64,000 bases of DNA from Actinoplanes sp. TFC3 (GTDB lineage Bacteria; Actinomycetota; Actinomycetes; Mycobacteriales; Micromonosporaceae): assembly GCF_001553785.1 (NCBI RefSeq), contig NZ_LOJP01000001.1, forward strand, positions 2,346,069 to 2,410,068. The letters are read 5' to 3'. Every line of letters begins with the position of its first letter. Position 1 is the first letter of the stretch. The position numbers were made by a program, and so were the translations under genes. This document shows positions 1 to 8,588 of this stretch, piece by piece. Under the pieces are notes generated by a model. It was not told where the DNA came from and did not search any database. It saw only the letters and a list, made by a program, of their open reading frames with translations.

Positions 1-1200
1 GTCCGGCGGGGTGGGCGGCGGGTCGCCACCGAGCACGTCGTCGGCGTACTTGTCCACCGGTCGTACGTGGTGGGTGTCGTCGACGACCTGCGCCTTGTCC
101 GAGCCGGGGGCGTTGATGAACAGGTAGTTCTCGCGGACCTCGAGCTCCAGTGGGCCGCCCGGCTTCTTGAACGTGATGTTCTTCTGCCGGGCGCCGCTCT
201 GGTCGAACACGTGGACCGTGCCGGTGGCCTCGTCGGCGACGTAGAAGAAGCCCTCGTAGGCCACGGCGGGCTGCAGCTCGGTGCCGTCGCCGTCGCCGGG
301 CACCGGGAAGCTCGCGGTGGTTGTGGTGCCGTCGACGCCGTAGACCTTGCGCGACTCGGGGACCGTCACCGGCACGATCGCGCCCTCGGTGTGCTCGGGC
401 AGCGTGCCCGGCCCGTCGAGCGGCAGCGTGACCTTCGCCGGGGCGTTGGTGCCGCGGATCGTGGTCAGGTCGTTTGTGGTGCGGTCGAGCACCGCGACGC
501 CGTCGTCGAGGGTGGACAGGGCCAGGTCGTGGCTGGCCGAGGCGATGGACTCGGTGCGCACCTGCGCCGGGCTGGCCGGGGTGCCCGCGCCCTCGGACGA
601 CAGCGGCGCCGGGGTGATCGCCGACACCGTGCCCTCGGTGGGCAGGGCGATCCACAGGTTGCCCTTGCCGTCGAACACCCCTCCGGCGACGCCCGGCGGG
701 TAGCGCAGCGGTGTGCCGACCACCGCGAGCGTGCGCGGGTCGAGCTGGCTGATCGAGCCCTGCACCGAGTCGATGACGAACGCGGCGTCGTCGTTGAGTG
801 CGACGTGCACGCCAAGCCCACTGGGGGAGGCGAAGGTTTGCTGGGCCTGCTGCAGCGAGGTCAGGTCCATCGTGCTGACCACGCCGGTCTGCACGTCACG
901 CAGCAGCACGAAGCGGTCGTTCTGCGAGATCTGCACCTGGTGGCCGCGGGCGCGGGGCACGTCGACGCGGGTGTCCACGCGCGCGGTGATGCCGTTGATG
1001 CGGGCCACCTCGCCCTTGCCGTTGCTCCACGCCCAGGAGGCGGCGTCGAAACTGGCGACGGCCTGGTCGGCCGCCCCGAGGCCGAGCACGGTGAGCCCGA
1101 GGCCGGCCACGAGCGCCGCCACCGTGCCGATCGTGACGAGCCCGCCCCGGCTGCGCCAGCGGCGCTTGACCGGTCGCGTCACGACTTCGTCGCTGCTCAC
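1..1200 (-). CDS. Membrane-anchored beta-propeller-like protein, N-terminal 400 residues (runs off left edge)
   Basis: The minus frame is open from a GTG at 1198-1200 (upstream GGAAGGTGG) to the window edge, with strong GC3 bias. A basic N-terminus (RPVKRRWRSR) leads into one hydrophobic helix at about residues 20-45. After that come repeating beta-rich stretches with phrases such as GNLWIALPTEG, GVAVLDR and GFFYVADEATG, as in YncE/NHL-type propellers, so the body should lie outside the membrane. The last visible residues are a Pro-rich linker (DPPPTPPD). In actinomycetes such proteins often continue into fibronectin III domains, and the next gene upstream also ends in one. The plus-strand open frame over the same bases is a shadow. 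Exact role unknown. Confidence 0.7.
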   Translation of the reverse strand, partial: MSSDEVVTRPVKRRWRSRGGLVTIGTVAALVAGLGLTVLGLGAADQAVASFDAASWAWSNGKGEVARINGITARVDTRVDVPRARGHQVQISQNDRFVLLRDVQTGVVSTMDLTSLQQAQQTFASPSGLGVHVALNDDAAFVIDSVQGSISQLDPRTLAVVGTPLRYPPGVAGGVFDGKGNLWIALPTEGTVSAITPAPLSSEGAGTPASPAQVRTESIASASHDLALSTLDDGVAVLDRTTNDLTTIRGTNAPAKVTLPLDGPGTLPEHTEGAIVPVTVPESRKVYGVDGTTTTASFPVPGDGDGTELQPAVAYEGFFYVADEATGTVHVFDQSGARQKNITFKKPGGPLELEVRENYLFINAPGSDKAQVVDDTHHVRPVDKYADDVLGGDPPPTPPD

Positions 1201-1315
1201 GCGCTGCCCACCTTCCCCGTCTGCCCGTAGGACGCAGGCCATCATAGGGGGCGGCGAGCCGTCGGGGACACCCGGTGAAGTTACGGTTGTGGATAAAGCT
1301 GATTGCCCAGAGTGA

Positions 1316-2395
1316 TCATCGTTTGCTGGGCGAGGGCGCGGTCCGGCTCGTGCACGACTGCGGCGAGGTGGAGAACTGCGTGGTGCTGTAGACGGCCACG
1401 ATCGCGAAGCAATAGTCCAGGTCAGCGTTGAGTCCGTTGAGGTCGAACGAGGTGGTGGCCGGCCCCACCTGACCCATCGCCTTGAGCTGTTCGCCGGGCC
1501 GTCCCATTGTGATCATGAAGGACGCGCGGCCGTTGGCGGGGTCGCTCCAGAACAGCTTCACTGACGATCCGTAGTCGCGGATGCGGACATCGGTGGGCGC
1601 GGGCCCGCGCAGAGTTGGCACATCCGACTCGCCGTCCTTGTCACCCGGACCGGCGAGCACCACCACCAGCGCAACGACGGCGATGATCACCCCGAGCACC
1701 GCGGCAAGCACGGCGAAAAGGGCCGGCGCCCGCAGTGAAAAGCCTGATCGCGCCGGTTGCGCAGGTGCCGCCACAACCCTTTGCTGCGGTACGTCCAAAG
1801 CGCTCGGCCACGCCGGACCCACCTGACCCCTCATCGCAGCCCCCGTCGATGATGTCGGAAATGTCACCATCTCCGCAGCGGGTGCCGGGGCGGCGACGGG
1901 TGCTGCCGGTGCGCTCAGGTAGGCCGGCATCGGGGGAGGATCAGGCAGCTCCATCCGTACCGTGGGAGGCTCCTCGCCCAGATAGGCCCGCGCCCGCGTG
2001 ACTGCCCAATGGTCCGCGCCCAGCACCCCGGGCCCGTGCGCCGCCACGCGGCCGAACGCGCGCCGGGCCTCATGCCTGTTCTCCATCTCCTCGGCCACAA
2101 CGCCGAGCTCATAGCTGATGCCGAGCATGAGCGGATCGGTCTCGCCGAGCCGCCACTGCCCCGCCGCATACGCCTCTTCCAGCACCCGCCGGGCCCCCGG
2201 AGCGTCGCCCGAGCGATGCATGATCACCGCAAGCTGGTGCGCTGTGGACAGCACCTCGGGATCGTCTTCGCCGAAGTCCATCCGCCCCAGCTCGACGGCG
2301 TGTTCGAGCAGCGCCCGGGCCTGCGCGGGATCACCGGCCTCGGCAAGCGCCTGGGCGCGCTGACGGGTGGCGTGGAGCGGGGACGGCTGGGACAC
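1316..2395 (-). CDS. Tetratricopeptide-repeat protein with one membrane segment and a C-terminal fibronectin III-like domain
   Basis: 359 aa from a GTG start. Residues 5-140 are TPR-like helical pairs rich in Ala/Leu/Glu (ALAEAGDPAQARALLEHAVE, GDAPGARRVLEEAYAAG). A Pro/Ala linker covers about 145-225, a single membrane helix about 228-252 (AVLAAVLGVIIAVVALVVVL), and the C-terminal 100 residues form a beta domain with FN3 hallmarks (APTDVRIRDYGSSVKLFW, LNADLDYCFAIVAVYS). The TPR half should be cytoplasmic and the FN3 half extracellular. It lies 115 bp upstream of the propeller-protein gene on the same strand, and both are single-span proteins, so a shared envelope role is plausible. The ribosome site before the GTG is weak, so the start is not certain. 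Confidence 0.75.
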   Translation of the reverse strand: MSQPSPLHATRQRAQALAEAGDPAQARALLEHAVELGRMDFGEDDPEVLSTAHQLAVIMHRSGDAPGARRVLEEAYAAGQWRLGETDPLMLGISYELGVVAEEMENRHEARRAFGRVAAHGPGVLGADHWAVTRARAYLGEEPPTVRMELPDPPPMPAYLSAPAAPVAAPAPAAEMVTFPTSSTGAAMRGQVGPAWPSALDVPQQRVVAAPAQPARSGFSLRAPALFAVLAAVLGVIIAVVALVVVLAGPGDKDGESDVPTLRGPAPTDVRIRDYGSSVKLFWSDPANGRASFMITMGRPGEQLKAMGQVGPATTSFDLNGLNADLDYCFAIVAVYSTTQFSTSPQSCTSRTAPSPSKR

Positions 2396-2423
2396 GCAGC
2401 CATGCTGCCCGACAACCTCGCGA

Positions 2424-2600
2424 TCACGCCAGTGCGGCGTGGCGGGCCGTTCTCGATGAGGCCCGCTGCTGAGTCTGCAGGCCGCGGCGGCGGGCCAGCC
2501 AGATGACCAGCACGCCGTACAGCAGCACCGCGCAGGACTCCACGATGCCGTCCGGCAAGGATGCGCCGGTCGCCGTCTCGCCGATTTGGAGGTTGCCGAC
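2424..2600 (-). pseudogene. 3' fragment of a membrane-protein gene
   Basis: The minus frame ending in TGA at 2424-2426 has typical coding base use. It encodes a peptide with one clear hydrophobic helix (CAVLLYGVLVIWLA) followed by a basic tail (RRRGLQTQQR). No convincing start codon or ribosome site precedes it, and its upstream end runs into the padR promoter. I read it as the leftover end of a lost gene, or possibly a short unrecognised membrane peptide starting at an internal GTG. Confidence 0.3.
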
Positions 2601-2632
2601 TATTAGTCGGATCCTTATAGTCGGATCCGACT
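2593..2632 (+). promoter_or_regulatory. padR promoter with overlapping repeat operator
   Basis: A -35-like TTGCCG (2593-2598) and a -10-like TATAGT (2616-2621) are 17 bp apart. An 11-bp sequence TAGTCGGATCC is directly repeated at 2604-2614 and 2618-2628 (14-bp period). The second copy sits inside the perfect palindrome AGTCGGATCCGACT (2619-2632), and a smaller palindrome GACTATTAGTC covers 2598-2608. The sites cover the -10 element, the expected layout for an autorepressor. The SD AAGGAGG follows at 2634-2640. PadR binding is inferred. Confidence 0.6.
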
Positions 2633-2645
2633 GAAGGAGGGCCGG

Positions 2646-3221
2646 GTGGCCAGGCGGAAGATCGCGAACACGCTCGCGCTGGCGGTGCTGGGGCTCTTGA
2701 TGGAGCGGCCCATGCATCCGTACGAAGTAGCGTCTACGTTGCGGGAGCGGCACAAGGACAGCAGCTTCAAAATCACCACCGGATCGCTGTACGACACCGT
2801 CGCGGCTCTGGCTCGGCACGGCTGGATCGAGCCGGTCGAGACCGGGCGTGACGGCAAGCGACCCGAGCGGACCGTCTACCGGCATACCGAACTGGGTCAT
2901 CGCGAGTTCGTGGCCTGGATCGATGAGCTGATCCGTACGCCGGGCGGGGATTATCCGAAGTTCATGGCCGCGGTGAGCTACCTGGGCGCGCTGACCCCGC
3001 AGGCCGCCGCGGACGCCCTGACCGAGCGCGCGGAACTTCTCCAGCAGCGCATCAACGAGATGGCCCAGGTGCTCGAAGCCACCGTCGGCGCCGGTCAGCT
3101 GCCACGGCTGTTCATGATCGAGGGCGAGTACGCGCAGCACGTCTGGCGGGCCGAACTGAGCTGGACCCGGCGCATCGCCGCCGAGATCCACGATGGAACG
3201 CTCAGGTGGCCCGATGCCTGA
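2646..3221 (+). CDS. PadR-family transcriptional regulator
   Basis: 191 aa from a GTG 5 bp after a perfect AAGGAGG. The N-terminal 90 residues match the PadR winged helix: LALAVLGLLMERPMHPYEVA, then FKITTGSLYDTVAALARHGWIEPV and the wing GKRPERTVYRHTELG. The C-terminal half is a helical dimerisation segment of the Vir_act_alpha_C type. PadR proteins usually repress a neighbouring gene until a ligand binds. Here the stop overlaps the start of a flavin monooxygenase by 8 bp, so the two are one transcript and the monooxygenase is the likely target. The repeat operator just upstream suggests autoregulation. Ligand unknown. Confidence 0.9.
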   Translation: MARRKIANTLALAVLGLLMERPMHPYEVASTLRERHKDSSFKITTGSLYDTVAALARHGWIEPVETGRDGKRPERTVYRHTELGHREFVAWIDELIRTPGGDYPKFMAAVSYLGALTPQAAADALTERAELLQQRINEMAQVLEATVGAGQLPRLFMIEGEYAQHVWRAELSWTRRIAAEIHDGTLRWPDA

Positions 3222-4623
3222 GGTCATCGTCGTCGGCGCGGGCCCGGCCGGTCTGCTGCTGGCCACCGAACTCCAGCTCGCCGGGGTCGACACCGTCCTC
3301 ATCGAACGCGACGCCCAGCGCCCGGACTTCTGCCGCGGCTTCAACCTCAACGCCCGCGCCCTGGACCTGCTCGCCCGGCGCGGCCTGGCCGCTCGGTTCA
3401 TTGCCGAGGGCTGGCAAGCGCCGCACGCCGCGTTCTCCGGGTTGCCGGTGACGCTGGGCCTGGCCGGTGCGCGTACCGATCATCCGTACTCGCTGGGCAT
3501 CCCGCAGACCCGCGTCGAGGAGCTGCTCGAACAGCACGCGATCGATCTGGGTGTTGACGTGCGGCGCGGTCACGAGCTGCGATCGCTGACGCAGGACGCC
3601 GGCCAGGTCACGGCGACGATCACCACCGCTCAGGGCGATCAGGTGATCACGGCACGCTATCTGGTGGGTTGCGATGGCGGTCGCAGCACCGTACGCAAAA
3701 AAGCCGGCATCGCCTTCCCCGGCACCGCCTCGACCACGTTCGCCATGCTCGGCGACGTCGAGTTCGCCGAACCGGCGGCCCTGCCGTTCGGGGTGAGCAC
3801 CGGGGCGGGCGGATCCGTCATGGTCATCCCGCGCCCCGGTTACGCCCGGGTCGTCACCAACGACCCCGACCCGTCAGCGCCCCTGACCCTGCAAACCCTG
3901 CAGGCCACCATGGACCACGCCCTCGGCCGCCGAGTCGAGATCCACTCCCCGCGCTGGCTGACCCGCTTCGGCAACGCCACCCGCCAAGCCGACCGCTACG
4001 TCCACGGCCGCATCCTCCTGGCCGGCGACGCCGCACACATCCACCCACCGGCCGGCGCGATCGGCGTGAACATCGCCCTGGACGACGCCTTCAACCTGGG
4101 CTGGAAACTGGCCGCCACCGTGCACGGCACCGCCCCGGCGAGTCTGCTGGACACCTACCACAGCGAACGCCACGCAGCCGGAAAACGCCTGCTGGCCAGC
4201 ACCAGGGCGCAGATGCTGCTCGGCGAGGACCCGGACGGACCCATGGCCGAGTTCCTCACCCGGCTCGCCTCGCACCCGGCCGGGAACAAGGCGTTCGCCG
4301 AGGTGGTCACCAACCTGGACACCCGCTACGAGATGCAGCCGCCCGGCGAACATCCCTGGCTTGGCTGCCTGGTGCCCGATCTTGAGCTGGCGACCGATGA
4401 CGGGGCTACGACGCTGAGCGCGCTGCTTGCTGAGGGACGCTGGGTGCTGCTGGACCTGAGCGGCGAACTGGGCCGGGGTTTGCGGGCCAGGTGTGCCGGT
4501 CATCCGGAGGTGGGTGGGGTGTTGGTCCGCCCGGACGGTCACGCGGCCTGGGTGAGCACCGTGGGCCGCCCGGACATCGAAGGGCTTGAACAGGCCCTCG
4601 ATCACTGGGGGGAACCGTGGTGA
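3214..4623 (+). CDS. FAD-dependent aromatic monooxygenase (class A flavoprotein hydroxylase)
   Basis: 469 aa; start chosen at the ATG overlapping the padR stop (MPEVIVVGAG). An in-frame ATG 21 bp earlier lies inside padR. Fingerprints: dinucleotide fold VGAGPAGLLLATEL at about residues 6-19, the DG motif YLVGCDGGRSTVRK near 150, and the GD motif ILLAGDAAHIHPPAG near 270 followed by DDAFNLGWKLA. A thioredoxin-like C-terminal extension of about 90 residues follows, as in PgaE/RdmE/rifampicin-monooxygenase-like enzymes. These enzymes hydroxylate aromatic substrates with NAD(P)H and O2. Control by a PadR repressor suggests induction by a toxic aromatic compound or antibiotic, but the substrate cannot be read from sequence. 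Confidence 0.9.
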   Translation: MPEVIVVGAGPAGLLLATELQLAGVDTVLIERDAQRPDFCRGFNLNARALDLLARRGLAARFIAEGWQAPHAAFSGLPVTLGLAGARTDHPYSLGIPQTRVEELLEQHAIDLGVDVRRGHELRSLTQDAGQVTATITTAQGDQVITARYLVGCDGGRSTVRKKAGIAFPGTASTTFAMLGDVEFAEPAALPFGVSTGAGGSVMVIPRPGYARVVTNDPDPSAPLTLQTLQATMDHALGRRVEIHSPRWLTRFGNATRQADRYVHGRILLAGDAAHIHPPAGAIGVNIALDDAFNLGWKLAATVHGTAPASLLDTYHSERHAAGKRLLASTRAQMLLGEDPDGPMAEFLTRLASHPAGNKAFAEVVTNLDTRYEMQPPGEHPWLGCLVPDLELATDDGATTLSALLAEGRWVLLDLSGELGRGLRARCAGHPEVGGVLVRPDGHAAWVSTVGRPDIEGLEQALDHWGEPW

Positions 4624-4631
4624 CGGGGTAG

Positions 4632-4763
4632 CTGGGTCGCAGTTGCCGGTGCCTGGAACGCGGCAACTTGCACGATGTCATCACCGTGCGGGGCCACGAG
4701 GTGCAGCTCACCGCGTGGCCGGAGGACTTGTTCATCGAGCCCGGCCCCCCGCTGCGAGGCTGA
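4632..4763 (+). pseudogene. Orphan coding fragment with a Cys-x-Cys pair; remainder of 4624-4973 is without a gene
   Basis: Between the monooxygenase stop and the next ribosome site lie 350 bp. The first part holds a short frame, closed at 4763, with good coding bias (phrases CRCLERGNLHDVIT and LTAWPEDLFIEP). It has no start codon and begins right after a stop, so it looks like the tail of a decayed gene; I do not recognise the parent. From 4764 to 4950 I see no coding pattern. The SD GAGGGGGA for the next gene is at about 4963-4970. Confidence 0.25.
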
Positions 4764-4973
4764 GGTGCCGTCGCCGTCGCGGCGGATCCGAGTCGGATGA
4801 TCGGACAGATTTCGGGGGCCGGCTGTCCGGCCGCTGGACCCGTCCGGGGTTCCTGAGCAGGCTCATCACCACTGTGGATCGAAATTCGCTCAGGGTGCTC
4901 GATTGGTGGCGCAGGGCTAGCCTCAGCAACGGCTCCCAAGCAGAAGACGGCGTCAACGGGTGAGGGGGACCTG

Positions 4974-5579
4974 ATGATCCGGGTACTGGTGGTTCGCGAC
5001 GGTGACTACTTCGGCATCCAGGTGCGGGTGCTGCTGAGCTCGCAGCCGGACATAGACGTGGCCGGCACCGTGCCGATGGATCATGACGTGGTCCTGCGCG
5101 CGGTGCCGTACGCCCCGGATGTGCTGGTCATCGACACCCAGCTGATGGTCAGCCAGGTGCTGCCGGCCGCCCAGGATCTGCGTGCCCGGCTGCCGCACTG
5201 TCACATCCTGGTGCTCTGCGACCCGACCAAGCCGGGCATGCTCCCGCCGCGCCGCCACGCCGATGACGTGAGTTTCCTGCTCAAGGACGCGTCGCCGGCC
5301 TATCTGGCGGACTCGGTGCGCAAGCTGGCGGCGGGGGAGCGGATCGTGCACCCCCGGCTGCAGGCGGCGTCGATGAACACCGAGCGCGGGCTGAGCACCC
5401 GCGAGCTGACCGTTCTCGGTTTGGCGGCCGAGGGGGACTCGGTCGACGACATCGCGAAACGGCTCTTCCTGTCCGGCGGAACAGTGCGCAACTATCTGTC
5501 CGCGGTGATCTACAAAACCGGGGCGCGCAACCGGCTCGACGCCATTCGCATCGTGCGCCGCGACGGCTGGCTGCGCTAA
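4974..5579 (+). CDS. NarL/FixJ-family response regulator (orphan)
   Basis: 201 aa with a strong upstream GAGGGGGA. The receiver domain (about 1-120) has the phosphoacceptor Asp54 (VIDTQ) and the conserved Lys of FLLKDAS. The usual acidic pair near residues 8-9 is reduced to Arg8-Asp9, so metal binding may be altered. The C-terminal LuxR-type helix-turn-helix is clear (LSTRELTVLGLAAEG, DDIAKRLFLSGGTVRNYLSAVIYKTGARNR). No histidine kinase is adjacent. Its stop overlaps by 4 bp the 3' end of the convergent exopolysaccharide operon. Whether it controls that operon is unknown. Confidence 0.88.
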   Translation: MIRVLVVRDGDYFGIQVRVLLSSQPDIDVAGTVPMDHDVVLRAVPYAPDVLVIDTQLMVSQVLPAAQDLRARLPHCHILVLCDPTKPGMLPPRRHADDVSFLLKDASPAYLADSVRKLAAGERIVHPRLQAASMNTERGLSTRELTVLGLAAEGDSVDDIAKRLFLSGGTVRNYLSAVIYKTGARNRLDAIRIVRRDGWLR

Positions 5580-6364
5580 AGGGCAACCCAGGCGCGGATG
5601 TAGTCGACGCGTTTGGTGGCTGTGGACGTACCGGAATCGGGTGGGATCTTTGAATAGACAGCCAGATTCGAGATGATCGCGGTGCGCGCGTCGGAGGTTG
5701 CCTCGGTGTGGCAGACGCGCCGGCCGTCGACGTACCAGGTGGTGCCGGAGGCTTCGATGGCAACGCCATAGGTGTGCCAGCCCTCGCCGGGGTGGAACGG
5801 CGGACGCCATTCGCAGTGCCCGCCCGCGCCGGAGAACTGGGTGCCGTACAGCTTCAGCGGGTTGTCGGAGTAATACTCGTACGCATCGGTTTCGGTGTGC
5901 TGTTCGACGCCGTGCGCCTGCCAGGTCCAGAACGCCGGCCAGAACCCGCGCTCGGCCGGGAGAACCGACCTCTCCTCGATAGAGGCGTACTGGAACGTGA
6001 ACGCGGTCGTACTGGTGATCAGGCAGGACGTCCAGTCATAGCGCTGGCCGGTGCTCGATGACTCGACCGTCTCGCGGCGAGCCGTCATGGTCAGCTCGCC
6101 ACCGGAAACCGTGCAGTTGGCCGCCTGGTTCCATTCGAGCTGCTCGTTCCCCATGTTGCCCCGGCCGTCGTCCATTTCGGCGCTGGAATGGTCATCCCAG
6201 CGCTGCAGGTCCAGCGTTGCGCCGGTGAACTCGTCGCTGAAAGCCAGCTTCCACCGACCCGGCACGCCGACCGGCCCGGAAGCCGCCGAGCGTGGTGCCG
6301 CGGGCGATTCCGACGTGCATGCCACCAGAAGGCCCAGACACAAGGCGGCCACAAAACGGTTCAC
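5576..6364 (-). CDS. Glycoside hydrolase family 16 lipoprotein
   Basis: 262 aa. The N-terminus is a lipoprotein signal with lipobox LLVAC (Cys16), so the enzyme should be tethered outside the membrane. The GH16 catalytic signature E-x-D-x-x-E is present as ETDAYE (about residues 156-161). The typical WKLAFSDEF start and the WPAFW and GEGWHTYGVAIE segments are also there. GH16 enzymes cut beta-1,3/1,4-glucans, galactans and similar polymers. It is the last gene of the exopolysaccharide operon, overlapping the preceding GT4 gene by 4 bp. The simplest reading is that it trims or releases the polymer made by the same operon; substrate unproven. Confidence 0.9.
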   Translation of the reverse strand: MNRFVAALCLGLLVACTSESPAAPRSAASGPVGVPGRWKLAFSDEFTGATLDLQRWDDHSSAEMDDGRGNMGNEQLEWNQAANCTVSGGELTMTARRETVESSSTGQRYDWTSCLITSTTAFTFQYASIEERSVLPAERGFWPAFWTWQAHGVEQHTETDAYEYYSDNPLKLYGTQFSGAGGHCEWRPPFHPGEGWHTYGVAIEASGTTWYVDGRRVCHTEATSDARTAIISNLAVYSKIPPDSGTSTATKRVDYIRAWVAL

Positions 6365-7458
6365 CGCAGCACCGCCTCGGTCCGCTCGGCCAAATGGTCA
6401 AATGTGCGCCGCATATCGAAATGCACGGCATGCGCTGCCGCAGCCATTCCCTCCGCCTCCCGCCGAGCCGGATCGAGCAGCCGCTGCGCAATGGCTTCGG
6501 CCAGCAAAACCGGATCACCCGGTGGCACCGCAGCTCCGGTGCCGGGACCGAGCGCCTCCGCCAGCCCCGGCACGTCGCTGATCACCACCGGACGAGCCGT
6601 GGCCATCGCCTCCAGCACGGTCAGCGACAAACCCTCCCAGCGCGAAGGCAACGCCACCACATCGGCCGCGGCCAGCCACCCCCGCACGTCGTCAACCGCC
6701 CCCGCGAACGTGACACCGGGCGTCGCCGCCGCCCGCAGCCGACCGGCCAGATCACCGTCGCCGAGCAGCGCCAGCCGCGCCGATGGACACGCCGACCGGA
6801 TCAGCGGCCACGCCGAGAGCAGCACATCCTGGCCTTTCTGACGGGTCAGGCGCCCGGGACAAACAACAAGCGGAACCTGCGCCGGTACGCCCAGACGATG
6901 GCGAGCACCGGCCCGCGCATCGGCGAACGCCGGTCGGAACCGGCTCAGATCCACACCGTTGCGCACCACCGCGTACCGGCCCTGCACCCCCTGCGCCCGG
7001 CCCTGCTCGGCCTCGCCGTCACCCACGCACAGCAGCAAATCGGTGCGCCGCGCGGCCGAGCGTTCCCACGCCAGGCTCGCCGTTCGCAGCGCCCCTCCGA
7101 CCGCCAGCCACGACCAGCCATGCGGCTGGAAGAGGATCGGGATGCGCGGGAACGGGCGCAACCGGCCGGCCAGCCCGGCCTTCGACGCGTGCAGGTGCAC
7201 CACATCCGGGCGGACCTGGGCGACCAGCGACCGCAGCCGGGCCGCCTCGCCGGCCGCAGCCGGTCCGGGGCTGCGCACCGCTGGCCAGCGCAACCGCGGT
7301 ACGCCCACCCGGGCCAGCTCATCGGCCAGCCACCCGCCATCCGGGCACGCCACCGCCCCCCGCCAGCCCCGCGACAGCTGATCCAGGCACCCCGCCACCA
7401 GGTAATGGGCCACACCACCATCGCGGGGCTGAGCCGCGTGCAGCACCGAGACAGTCAT
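6361..7458 (-). CDS. GT4-family glycosyltransferase
   Basis: 365 aa starting at the ATG of MTVSVLHAAQ, which overlaps the previous stop by 4 bp; the open frame upstream of it is a shadow. GT-B fold of family GT4: N-terminal domain with GGVAHYL and PDVVHLHASKAGLAG, then VRNGVDLSRF. The C-terminal domain has the nucleotide-sugar site VVCPGRLTRQKGQDVLL and the E-x7-E element as PSRWEGLSLTVLEAMATARPVV. It should add one sugar from an NDP- or GDP-donor to the lipid-linked repeat unit on the cytoplasmic face. Donor and acceptor unknown. Confidence 0.9.
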   Translation of the reverse strand: MTVSVLHAAQPRDGGVAHYLVAGCLDQLSRGWRGAVACPDGGWLADELARVGVPRLRWPAVRSPGPAAAGEAARLRSLVAQVRPDVVHLHASKAGLAGRLRPFPRIPILFQPHGWSWLAVGGALRTASLAWERSAARRTDLLLCVGDGEAEQGRAQGVQGRYAVVRNGVDLSRFRPAFADARAGARHRLGVPAQVPLVVCPGRLTRQKGQDVLLSAWPLIRSACPSARLALLGDGDLAGRLRAAATPGVTFAGAVDDVRGWLAAADVVALPSRWEGLSLTVLEAMATARPVVISDVPGLAEALGPGTGAAVPPGDPVLLAEAIAQRLLDPARREAEGMAAAAHAVHFDMRRTFDHLAERTEAVLR

Positions 7459-8588
7459 CGCCGGACCCGATCCCGGACCGCGCGCAGCCACGGCGCGTGT
7501 TTCTTCGCCACCGCCACCCCAGCCCGCCCCGCCCGTACGGACGCGGCATACCAAGCCCCGGCCGCACTCCCGGGCCGCACCAGCAGAAGCCGGCTGTTGC
7601 GCTCCGGCACCGGTCGCCAGCGCAGCTTGTGCGCCTCGTCGCCGCGCAACTGACTCGACGCGGCCAGCCCGAGCCGGTGCGCGCGGGGAACCATGTCGGT
7701 CAGCAGCATCGTGGTGACGTCCACGCGCTTGCGCAGCTCCGGGTCCACGCCGTACAGGTAGCCGCCCAGCACATCGCGTCCGGCAAACATCAGATGCGAG
7801 GCCAGCAAACGGTTCCCGTCGCGATACTCGACCAGCACGGCCTGCTCGTCGGCGAGCATCAGGGTGACCGCGCGGGTCAGATACTGCGCGAAGGCCGGGC
7901 GCAGATGCTCGGGCTGAATCCCGCGCCCCTGCCACTGCATCGCGTGCAGCCGCAGCAGCTCGGGCACCGCGCGCCCGGCCTCCTGCGTACTGACCTCGTT
8001 CATTCTGAGCCCGCAGCGTTCCAGCCGGACCACCTCGTGCCGGGCCGAGCGGCGCTGCTTGCTCGACAGCGTGGCCAGAAAGTCGGGCAGCGGCACCGCG
8101 GGGAGTCTCAGGCACAGCGACGCGTCCAGCCGATAACGGCGTCCGGGCCAGGCGTCCAGCAACGCGCCACCGGTCACCGCGCCGGGCCGCGACTCCGGCA
8201 CGTCGACCACCTGCCACCCGCGATCCCGAACCAGAGCGTCCGCCAGCCGCGCCGAGGCAGGACCGGCGATCGCGTCGTCGACCAGCACATCGGTGAAGTC
8301 GGCCACCTGCCCGCCCAGGGGAACCAGCACACCTACGCCGCCGCGCCGCCGTACCAGCATCATCGGCGCCACCGCAACGAGCCGCCCACCGTGCCGGACC
8401 AGCGTCAGCCGCAACCGCCCGCGCTGCCCATAGGCCTGCCACCACCCCGCGACCCACCCGTGCGCCTGAAACGGCGACGCCGTGGCACACCGGCCATAGA
8501 GATCGACCCACTCATCCCGTACGGCCACAAGTGCCCCGTCATCGCACCGGGTCTCCACTGCCCACCCGGTCGTGGTCACCGTGCTCAT
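7455..8588 (-). CDS. GNAT/FemAB-like acyltransferase (CelD/BcsL type)
   Basis: 377 aa with 4-bp overlaps at both ends. The central domain has the Acetyltransf_6 pattern: TLSSKQRRSARHEVVRLE, then LRLHAMQWQGRG, LVEYRDGNRLLASHLMF and GGYLYGVDPELRKR. No signal peptide or membrane helix, so it acts in the cytoplasm. Members of this family in polysaccharide operons are thought to acylate or aminoacylate the sugar repeat unit; that role is inferred from context. The C-terminal 40 residues are strongly basic. Confidence 0.8.
   Translation of the reverse strand: MSTVTTTGWAVETRCDDGALVAVRDEWVDLYGRCATASPFQAHGWVAGWWQAYGQRGRLRLTLVRHGGRLVAVAPMMLVRRRGGVGVLVPLGGQVADFTDVLVDDAIAGPASARLADALVRDRGWQVVDVPESRPGAVTGGALLDAWPGRRYRLDASLCLRLPAVPLPDFLATLSSKQRRSARHEVVRLERCGLRMNEVSTQEAGRAVPELLRLHAMQWQGRGIQPEHLRPAFAQYLTRAVTLMLADEQAVLVEYRDGNRLLASHLMFAGRDVLGGYLYGVDPELRKRVDVTTMLLTDMVPRAHRLGLAASSQLRGDEAHKLRWRPVPERNSRLLLVRPGSAAGAWYAASVRAGRAGVAVAKKHAPWLRAVRDRVRR

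Noticed and set aside
67..1230. 387-codon plus-strand frame at the left end
   Set aside because: Its translation is Arg/His/Val-rich without domain pattern, and the opposite strand has a coherent membrane protein; it is an antisense shadow.
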